DNA from: Phycisphaeraceae bacterium
Lineage (GTDB): Bacteria > Planctomycetota > Phycisphaerae > Phycisphaerales > Phycisphaeraceae
Direction: 5' to 3'
NCBI GenBank assembly: GCA_020850375.1
Contig: JADZET010000315.1
Coordinates: forward strand, 1-10,116
DNA length: 10,116 bases
Within the stretch, counting starts at the first letter, position 1. Every line of letters starts with the position of its first letter. This document shows, in pieces, positions 5,612 through 10,116 of this stretch. A program made the translations under genes and the position numbers. A model generated the notes under the pieces. That model did not search any database, was not told where the DNA came from, and saw only the letters and a list, made by a program, of their open reading frames with translations.

Positions 5612-5869
5612 ATGGAACGTCACGCCACGAAACATCAGGTCGCCCAAGCGCTCGGTTTGTCTACCTGTGCAATCGACAGTCTGCGGAGCGGATGCGGGTT
5701 CCCCGGCCCTCACCGGATGCCAGACGGCTCCCGGCGGTTCGCCACGGCAGAAGTTCAACGCTGGTTCAATGAGCAAGCCCGCCACTTCCCGGCCCTTACA
5801 GACCTAGCCGAAGTCGGCGGCGGATCAAAAGACAAAATAGATGTTGCGCCCGGTAGTCAGGGGCGCTAA
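5612..5869 (+). CDS. Excisionase-like MerR/AlpA-type HTH protein (85 aa)
   Basis: Residues 5-27 form a helix-turn-helix (ATKHQVAQALGLSTCAIDSL). The following FPGPHRMPDGSRRFATAEVQRWF matches the wing and final helix of the AlpA/Xis/HTH_17 group, in which small proteins bind att or promoter DNA. It lies immediately before the integrase gene (64 bases), the usual place for a directionality factor or integrase regulator. The ATG at 5612 puts the domain at the very N-terminus. Upstream the frame is open back to a TAG near 5475 but has no ATG, GTG or TTG. The ribosome binding site is weak. The C-terminal 20 residues are low-complexity. Whether it promotes excision or regulates transcription cannot be told. 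Confidence 0.75.
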   Translation: MERHATKHQVAQALGLSTCAIDSLRSGCGFPGPHRMPDGSRRFATAEVQRWFNEQARHFPALTDLAEVGGGSKDKIDVAPGSQGR

Positions 5870-5933
5870 ATTCAATGGCGCGAACAGCGCTCCGACGACC
5901 CGCGAACCATGCGAACGAAGGGAAGCATTCACC

Positions 5934-7313
5934 ATGAACACCACCGCCACCATCGCCGACGCCGACCACCAGACCGCCGCCACCGTAGCCGCTCCGGCGG
6001 TCAATACGGCCCGCAAGCCGTCGGCCAAGACTGCTAAGACATCCACCGCATACCGACCGACCGGCTACAAGGGCGTCCGGCAGCGGGGCCTTGTGCATTA
6101 TTTTGTAGTCAAGACGGCTGACGGAAAATGGAAGGAAGAGAAATACGGCGAAGGGACCGCCAAGGATGCATACAAGGCCCGCATCACCCGGCAGGAACAG
6201 GAAGACCGCAAGCGCAACGGCATCAGTGACCCGGCCGAGGAAGCCATAGCCAAACAGGTTGTACGCCCCATCGCCGAGATTGTGGACGAATTCAAGGCCC
6301 ATCTTCAAGGCAAGAACGACAGCCGCTTTCACGTCGCCGATACGATCCGCTGCATCGAGCGGATCATCCGGGAATGCTCATTCAACCGCGTCATCGACAT
6401 TGACCCCCACCGCGTCAACCGATGGATTGCGGAGCTTGACCTATCGGCCCGGAGTAAGAATGCCTACCGCGCCGCCGTCCTGTCGTTCACCCGCTGGGCA
6501 TTCGACTATGGACGGGCTCCAAGGAATCCGCTGTCTTCCCGGCTCGTTCACCGCTACAACGAAAAGACCGACCCCCGCCGCCCGTCCCGAGCGTTGACCC
6601 AGGAGGAAAGCCAAAAACTGTTTGCGGCCCTCATCAACAAAGACCGGATGCTCGGGGAACGTGAGAAGGGCGACCGGCTACTCGCCCAGGCCCGCGAGCG
6701 CCGAGCGTTCTACCTGCTGGCCGCGAACACCGGCCTACGCTGGCGTGAAGTCGCCCGGCTCACCTGGGCCGACGTTCGACTCGACAGGGCGGAAGTTGTC
6801 ATCCCGGACCAGAAGACGAAGACAAAGAAGGGCGCGACCCTCCCGCTGATCCCGGAAGTTGTGGACGCCCTGGCCGAGCTTCGCCCGTCCCTGATGATGC
6901 ACGGGGCCGTTCAAACCGCCCAGCAAAAAATTTTTAGCAACGTCCCGACCCATGCAACTTGGAAGCATGACCTAATCCGGGCGGGAATCGTCAAGGCCGC
7001 TGGCAAGCTAACCGGCGTACCCCAAAACAAAGACCTGATCGGCTTCATCGACGACCGAGGCCGCCGCCTTGACCGGAAGTGTTTGCGGATGAGCTTCTGC
7101 ACTTGGCTACATCAGAAGGGCGTTGACGTTCGGACGGCCCAGGCCCTCATGCGGCATTCGGACATCAACCTGACCACCCGCATCTATACCGACCTGGGGC
7201 AGTCAGACCTGCGAACGGCCGTCGGGAAATTGTCCCCAAGCGCCCCCGCTGCCCTGACCGCCACCCCCACCACGGCCGCCAAGGATGAACCGGCCCCCGC
7301 CGTAGCGGGCTGA
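5934..7313 (+). CDS. int: Tyrosine recombinase (site-specific integrase) with AP2-like arm domain, 459 aa
   Basis: This enzyme should integrate and excise the element at tRNA-Arg. After an Ala/Thr-rich start (1-38), residues 40-94 (GYKGVRQRG... GTAKDAYKAR) resemble the AP2-like arm-binding domain of integrases. Residues 112-200 are the core-binding domain. The catalytic domain follows: Arg269 in TGLRWREV, a Lys at about 296-298 in TKTKKG, Arg385 in KCLRMSF, His408 in MRHSD and Tyr418 in TTRIYTDL. The usual first histidine of box II (HxLR) is Lys382 here, a position that varies in the family. The ATG at 5934 is preferred over 5841, whose 31 extra residues overlap the upstream gene; GGAAG lies upstream. 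It ends 142 bases before the tRNA 3' end. Confidence 0.95.
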   Translation: MNTTATIADADHQTAATVAAPAVNTARKPSAKTAKTSTAYRPTGYKGVRQRGLVHYFVVKTADGKWKEEKYGEGTAKDAYKARITRQEQEDRKRNGISDPAEEAIAKQVVRPIAEIVDEFKAHLQGKNDSRFHVADTIRCIERIIRECSFNRVIDIDPHRVNRWIAELDLSARSKNAYRAAVLSFTRWAFDYGRAPRNPLSSRLVHRYNEKTDPRRPSRALTQEESQKLFAALINKDRMLGEREKGDRLLAQARERRAFYLLAANTGLRWREVARLTWADVRLDRAEVVIPDQKTKTKKGATLPLIPEVVDALAELRPSLMMHGAVQTAQQKIFSNVPTHATWKHDLIRAGIVKAAGKLTGVPQNKDLIGFIDDRGRRLDRKCLRMSFCTWLHQKGVDVRTAQALMRHSDINLTTRIYTDLGQSDLRTAVGKLSPSAPAALTATPTTAAKDEPAPAVAG

Positions 7314-7329
7314 CCGGCCGGAGCCCTTT
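7307..7329 (+). terminator. Hairpin overlapping the integrase stop codon
   Basis: GGGCT (7307-7311) pairs with AGCCC (7322-7326) around a CCGGCCGG palindrome, followed by TTTC. The T tract is short, so it is a modest terminator candidate. Confidence 0.4.
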
Positions 7330-7395
7330 CACAAAATCTTCACAAAAGAGGTTGTCTTGAAGCGTCTTTTCCTGTCTCACCCTGTCTCATCAACG

Positions 7396-7430
7396 AAAAG
7401 CCCCGGGGTCATCCAAACCCCGGGCTTTCA
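7396..7430 (-). terminator. Intrinsic terminator of tRNA-Arg (possibly bidirectional)
   Basis: AAAGCCC(C)GGGGT (7397-7409) pairs with ACCCCGGGCTTT (7417-7428) with one bulged C. On the minus strand TTTT follows the stem, so it should stop tRNA transcription about 30 bases past its 3' end. On the plus strand it could also serve the integrase. Confidence 0.8.
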
Positions 7431-7454
7431 AGCGTTAATGGCGTTTTCTGGCAA

Positions 7455-7528
7455 TGCACCGGGAGAGACTCGAACTCCCAACCGCCTGATCCGTAGTCAG
7501 GTGCTCTATCCAATTGAGCTACCGGTGC
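7455..7528 (-). tRNA. tRNA-Arg (anticodon ACG), element insertion site
   Basis: The 74-base gene folds into a full cloverleaf: a 7-bp acceptor stem GCACCGG/CCGGTGC, a D arm GCTC/GAGC, an anticodon stem CCTGA/TCAGG with loop CTACGGA (anticodon ACG, read as ICG for CGN Arg codons), a 5-base variable region and a T arm GGGAG/CTCTC with loop TTCGAGT. The discriminator is A and CCA is not encoded. The 3' end faces the integrase, so the element probably supplies or rebuilds the 3' part of the gene. The tRNA appears functional. Confidence 0.97.
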
Positions 7529-7540
7529 GAACGGCCCACA

Positions 7541-7568
7541 ATTCTAACCGTGGGCCGGGGTGATGCAA
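7541..7568 (-). promoter_or_regulatory. Likely promoter of tRNA-Arg
   Basis: On the minus strand, TTGCAT (7568-7563) and TAGAAT (7546-7541) are separated by 16 bases, with the tRNA 5' end 12 bases beyond the -10 box. A 7-bp GGCCCAC/GTGGGCC hairpin (7533-7556) overlaps the -10 region. Confidence 0.6.
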
Positions 7569-7590
7569 ACATGTCGCGGGCAAGGGGAAA

Positions 7591-7605
7591 GGGCTCCCGA
7601 GCGCC
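7591..7605 (-). terminator. Possible weak terminator after cimA
   Basis: Just past the cimA stop, the minus strand can form an imperfect GGCGCTC/GAGCCC stem followed by TTTCC. It is short, so some cimA transcripts may run on into the tRNA. Confidence 0.25.
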
Positions 7606-7607
7606 TC

Positions 7608-9266
7608 TCAGGCCGTCACGGCTGTCCGCCCCGCGACGCCCCGCGTCTCAAGCAGGTGGTACACGAACGCGTCGGTGATCGCCTGCCAGGAAGCATCGAC
7701 GATATTCTCGTTGACGCCCACGGTGCTGAAGTAGCTGGCCACCTCGGGCCCCTTGCCGCCGCCAACCGCCGCGTCGTGCAAACCCACCGCGAACTGCGCG
7801 ATCACGCGCACCTTCGCCGCTGTCTCGGCACGCGGGTTGACCACGCGGACCTTGTAGTCGCGCAGGTGCACCTCGTCGATCCGCGGGTAGTGCGGCCGCA
7901 GGCACTTCCGCAGCGCCCCGTCCAGGGCATTGACCGGGCCGTCGCCCTCAGCCACCTGGTGCTCGACCTGTCCGTTGACGCGCACCTTCACGATCGCCTC
8001 GGTCCTGGGCTCGGTCCCGTTCTGGCGAGTGATGACGCAGCGGTAGTGGTCCAGGTGCCAGAAGTCGGGCTTGTCGTTGATCATCTCGTGCAGGATCAGC
8101 TCGAAGCTCGCCCCGGCCGCCTCGAACTCATAGCCCTCGTTCTCCAGGTCCTGCACGCGGTCGAGCACCCGCCGCTGAAGCTCCTTGTTGTCGGCGATGT
8201 TGAACTTGCGCCCGAGCGTCGCGGCGATGTTGCTCGCCCCGGACAGCTCGCTGACGAGCACCCGCCGCTCGTTGCCCACCGCGCCCGGATCAACGTGCTC
8301 GTAGCTGTGGGCCACGCGCTGCACCGCGTGCACATGCATCCCGCCCTTGTGCGCGAACGCCCCGGGCCCGACGAAGGGCTGCCCCGCCACGACACCCATA
8401 TTGGCCGTCTCGTACACGAACCGGCTGGTCTTGGTCAGCTTGGCCAGCGAGTCGCCCCGCAGGCACTCGAGCCCCATCTTCAGCCGCAGGTTCCCCACCA
8501 CCGTCGTCAGGTCGACGTTGCCGCAGCGCTCTCCGATCCCGTTGATCGTCCCCTGCACCTGCACCGCCCCGGCCTCGACCGCCGCGAGCGCGTTGGCCAC
8601 GGCGACGCCGCTGTCGTTGTGCGTGTGGATGCCGAGTTTCACCCCCGCCCCCGGAAGGGCCACCTGGATCTCCCGCACCACCTGACTGACCCACGCCGGC
8701 AGCGACCCGCCGTTGGTGTCGCAGAGCACCAGCCGCGTCGCCCCGCCCTCGACGGCCGCACGGAGCGTCGCCAGAGCGTACTCCCGATTCGCCTTCCAGC
8801 CGTCGAACAGGTGCTCGGCGTCATAGAAAACCTCCACCCCGCGCGATCGGCAGAAGGCCACCGAGTCGCGGATCATCTCCAGGTTCTCCTCCCGGCTGAC
8901 GCGCAGGACCTCGTCCACGTGCAGGTCCCACGTCTTGCCGACGATCGTGATCACCGACGCCCCGGACTCGACCAGGGCCTTCATGCCCGGGTCGTCCTGG
9001 GCCTTGACGCCCTTGCGGCGGGTCATGCCGAAGGCGCAGACCTTGGCGTGGGCGAGCTGGAGCTTGGCCGCCTCCTGGAAGTAGGCCACGTCCTTGGGGT
9101 TGCTCAGCGGATAGCCGCCCTCGATGTAGTCCACGCCCAGCTCGTCGAGGCGCTGGGTGATCTTGATCTTGTCCACCAGGCTGAAGGCCACGCCTAAGCC
9201 CTGCGTGCCGTCGCGCAGGGTGGTGTCGTAGATCTCGACGCGTCGGGGGTTCTGAGCCGTTGCCAT
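7608..9266 (-). CDS. cimA: (R)-citramalate synthase, CimA type (552 aa)
   Basis: The protein condenses pyruvate with acetyl-CoA to citramalate, the entry to threonine-independent isoleucine synthesis. Residues 11-290 are the HMGL-like DRE-TIM barrel: DTTLRDGTQGLG at 14-25 carries the catalytic Arg18 and metal-binding Asp19, GIHTHND at 212-218 gives metal ligands His214 and His216, and NGIGERCGN at 242-250 is the other active-site loop. Residues about 390-540 match the LeuA-type allosteric domain, expected to sense the end product. The length fits the longer CimA subfamily. The ATG at 9266 has GAGG 5-6 bases upstream; a TTG at 9308 would start inside the terminator and is rejected. An isopropylmalate synthase-like role is less likely. 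It has its own leader-peptide attenuator upstream. Confidence 0.95.
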   Translation of the reverse strand: MATAQNPRRVEIYDTTLRDGTQGLGVAFSLVDKIKITQRLDELGVDYIEGGYPLSNPKDVAYFQEAAKLQLAHAKVCAFGMTRRKGVKAQDDPGMKALVESGASVITIVGKTWDLHVDEVLRVSREENLEMIRDSVAFCRSRGVEVFYDAEHLFDGWKANREYALATLRAAVEGGATRLVLCDTNGGSLPAWVSQVVREIQVALPGAGVKLGIHTHNDSGVAVANALAAVEAGAVQVQGTINGIGERCGNVDLTTVVGNLRLKMGLECLRGDSLAKLTKTSRFVYETANMGVVAGQPFVGPGAFAHKGGMHVHAVQRVAHSYEHVDPGAVGNERRVLVSELSGASNIAATLGRKFNIADNKELQRRVLDRVQDLENEGYEFEAAGASFELILHEMINDKPDFWHLDHYRCVITRQNGTEPRTEAIVKVRVNGQVEHQVAEGDGPVNALDGALRKCLRPHYPRIDEVHLRDYKVRVVNPRAETAAKVRVIAQFAVGLHDAAVGGGKGPEVASYFSTVGVNENIVDASWQAITDAFVYHLLETRGVAGRTAVTA

Positions 9267-9305
9267 GGGAGCCTCGAGGGTTGGATGGTGCGATGCACGG
9301 GAAGC

Positions 9306-9337
9306 CAAACAAAAAACCCTGCCGTGCGGCAGGGTTT
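9306..9337 (-). terminator. Attenuator terminator in the cimA leader
   Basis: A perfect 10-bp stem (9337-9328 with 9323-9314, loop GCAC) is followed on the minus strand by six T, 40-45 bases before the cimA ATG. No gene ends here, so it lies inside the cimA leader. Its 5' arm CCTGCC (9333-9328) can instead pair with GGCAGG (9373-9368) just after the leader-peptide stop, forming an antiterminator. Confidence 0.9.
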
Positions 9338-9373
9338 GGGGCGTCGTGTTGTCTTGCTGAACGACCGCCTGCC

Positions 9374-9430
9374 CTACCGCCTGGTGGGGATGGTAATGCT
9401 AATAATGGCGATGGTGCGGGCGGTGGTCAT
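9374..9430 (-). CDS. Ile/Thr-rich leader peptide controlling cimA (18 aa)
   Basis: The peptide MTTARTIAIISITIPTRR has five Ile and five Thr codons in 18, with ATC/ATT at codons 7, 9, 10, 12 and 14. It resembles the ilv and thr leader peptides of enterobacteria in design. AGGG lies 9 bases before the ATG at 9430. Ribosome stalling at Ile codons when charged tRNA-Ile is scarce should leave the segment after the stop free to pair with the terminator arm, so cimA is read. With enough Ile the ribosome reaches the stop, covers that segment and the terminator forms. ACCGCC at 9424-9419 can pair with GGCGGT at 9369-9364 as the protector stem. The frame is open upstream to 9820, but only this start has a suitable spacing. 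Confidence 0.85.
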   Translation of the reverse strand: MTTARTIAIISITIPTRR

Positions 9431-9456
9431 GGTGTCGATCCCTAAGTACAGCGTTA

Positions 9457-9484
9457 ACTTTAACATTCCTCGCCAAAATGGCAA
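9457..9484 (-). promoter_or_regulatory. Likely promoter of the cimA leader
   Basis: TTGCCA (9484-9479) matches the -35 consensus at five of six bases. TAAAGT (9462-9457), 16 bases away, matches the -10 consensus at four of six. Transcription would start near 9450, about 20 bases before the leader-peptide ATG. Confidence 0.5.
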
Positions 9485-9517
9485 ACCATCTGAAGGATTC
9501 GACCACCGGCTGGCGTC

Positions 9518-9547
9518 CCGACAGGGGCCATCATTATTCCCTATAAT
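9518..9547 (+). promoter_or_regulatory. Likely promoter of the COX15 gene
   Basis: A perfect TATAAT (9542-9547) lies 18 bases after CCGACA (9518-9523), which keeps the GACA of the -35 consensus. Transcription should start near 9554, about 40 bases before the ATG at 9593. It diverges from the cimA promoter. Confidence 0.6.
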
Positions 9548-9592
9548 CCGACCTGCCCAAGTCTTACGACACCCCTCTCTCGAGACCCCGTC

Positions 9593-10116
9593 ATGAGCGA
9601 CCCCGGCGACCCACGCGTCCAATACCGGCCCGGCCTGCACGCCTTTGCCATTATCTGCGTGATCGCGACGTTCCTCTTGATCACCCTCGGCGGCTCGGTC
9701 ACCAGCCACAAGGCCGGCCTGGCCGTGCCCGACTGGCCCACGACGTTCGACCACAACATGTACACCGTCCCGCTGGACAAATGGATCCACAATCCCGGCG
9801 CCCGGCTTGAGCACACCCATCGCCTCAAGGGCAGCCTCGTCGGCCTGCTGACGATCGTCCTGACCGTCTGGCTCTGGGTCTCAGAGAAACCACGTCCCCC
9901 CTTCCGAGGGCGGGGGTGGCTGCGCTGGATGGGCGTTCTAGCCCTGGTCCTGGTCATCGTCCAGGGCCTGATGGGCGGCTTCCGAGTCACGGAGTTCTTC
10001 GCCGGCCGGCCCGTCCTGGCCACCTCGCTGGCGATCATCCACGGCATCGTCGGCCAGGTCTTCCTCTGCCTGCTCGTCCTGATCGCCGCCGCCACGAGCC
10101 GGTGGTGGATCGAGCA
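9593..10116 (+). CDS. ctaA: Heme A synthase, COX15/CtaA family (partial, runs off the right edge)
   Basis: The membrane enzyme converts heme O to heme A for aa3-type cytochrome oxidase. The 174 visible residues hold a first membrane helix at about 16-36, then GGSVTSHKAGLAVPDWP at 33-49, a family signature. EHTHR at 73-77 provides conserved Glu73 and His74 (heme-binding His pairs are typical). Helices follow at about 80-97 and 110-126, then QGLMGGFRV (124-132) and the next conserved His150 in IIHG, at the start of the next helix. Full family members are about 300-380 residues, so roughly half is missing. The ATG at 9593 begins a short soluble N-terminus and follows a good promoter. Its COX15-type neighbour block suits an aerobic host. 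The minus-strand frames over it are shadows. Confidence 0.93.
   Translation, partial: MSDPGDPRVQYRPGLHAFAIICVIATFLLITLGGSVTSHKAGLAVPDWPTTFDHNMYTVPLDKWIHNPGARLEHTHRLKGSLVGLLTIVLTVWLWVSEKPRPPFRGRGWLRWMGVLALVLVIVQGLMGGFRVTEFFAGRPVLATSLAIIHGIVGQVFLCLLVLIAAATSRWWIE

Larger units (their letters stand above)
1..7455. mobile_element. Integrative element inserted at the 3' end of tRNA-Arg (left end not seen)
   Basis: A tyrosine recombinase gene ends 142 bases from the 3' end of a tRNA-Arg gene and points at it. A small excisionase-like HTH gene precedes the recombinase. Everything to the left is small unrecognised cargo, decayed coding sequence and an IS-like fragment, while everything to the right is conserved housekeeping sequence. 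This is the usual layout of a genomic island or satellite integrated at a tRNA 3' end. The right boundary is placed at the tRNA discriminator base (7455), but the crossover may lie further inside the tRNA. I found no second copy of the tRNA 3' segment in the window, so the left boundary and total size are unknown. No capsid, portal, terminase, relaxase or recognisable replication gene is visible. Confidence 0.7.

Noticed and set aside
5841..5933. Upstream ATG for the integrase
   Set aside because: The extra 31 residues overlap the HTH gene and do not resemble an integrase N-terminus.
7357..7563. 68-codon plus-strand frame over the tRNA
   Set aside because: GETRTPNRLIRSQVLYPIELP is the well-known false translation of the reverse strand of a tRNA gene.
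7560..9197. 545-codon open frame on the plus strand opposite cimA
   Set aside because: It is the antisense shadow of a clearly conserved enzyme gene; its His/Arg/Pro/Val-rich translation shows no domain and follows from cimA codon bias.
9267..9308. Upstream TTG start for cimA
   Set aside because: It would begin inside the terminator, and the ATG at 9266 has a good ribosome binding site and matches the expected N-terminus.
9541..10095. 184-codon minus-strand frame opposite COX15
   Set aside because: It is the antisense shadow of a conserved membrane enzyme gene and is Arg/Pro/Ser-rich without a domain.
1..10116. CRISPR array, toxin-antitoxin pair or restriction system
   Set aside because: I saw no regularly spaced repeats, no methylase or nuclease motifs, and no recognisable toxin or antitoxin in any frame.

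Overview
The window is GC-rich bacterial DNA that joins an integrated accessory element (about 1-7455) to conserved chromosome (about 7455-10116). The best guess for the host is a planctomycete, possibly of the Phycisphaerae. This rests on the style of the CimA and COX15-type proteins, the AP2-like and degenerate HNH-like domains in the element, and the N-terminus of an IS630-like transposase at the left edge. It is an inference from recall, not a search result.

Chromosomal side. A tRNA-Arg gene (anticodon ACG) and a full-length cimA-type citramalate synthase gene lie on the minus strand. A divergent COX15/CtaA heme A synthase gene starts at 9593 and runs off the right edge. Between the two divergent genes, on the cimA side, is an attenuator that can be read directly from the sequence: an 18-codon leader peptide with five Ile and five Thr codons, then a near-perfect intrinsic terminator (10-bp stem, T6) about 40 bases before the cimA start. 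The segment after the leader stop codon can pair with the terminator's 5' arm as an antiterminator. CimA feeds isoleucine synthesis, so this is a coherent feedback switch and the most convincing regulatory find here.

Element side. A tyrosine recombinase gene (5934-7313) points at the 3' end of tRNA-Arg and is preceded by a small MerR/AlpA-like helix-turn-helix gene, the layout of an element inserted at a tRNA 3' end. The second att copy is not visible, so the element probably extends past the left edge or has been cut there by the IS630-like insertion. All intact cargo genes are on the plus strand: an HNH-fold protein without the expected catalytic histidine, a 328-aa acidic protein and a 146-aa protein sharing a short motif, then three small proteins (123, 101 and 36 aa) that look like a loose paralogous family. 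These three are preceded by a consensus sigma-70 promoter at 4278-4306. Several genes end in large hairpins, and two of these share an almost identical core.

Positions 56-1837 carry no convincing intact gene. The first part is AT-richer with short repeats. The middle holds coding-like fragments in shifting frames. Positions 1100-1504 contain a dense run of perfect stem-loops, more than expected by chance, which could be an undescribed structured RNA. No function is assigned to the cargo.
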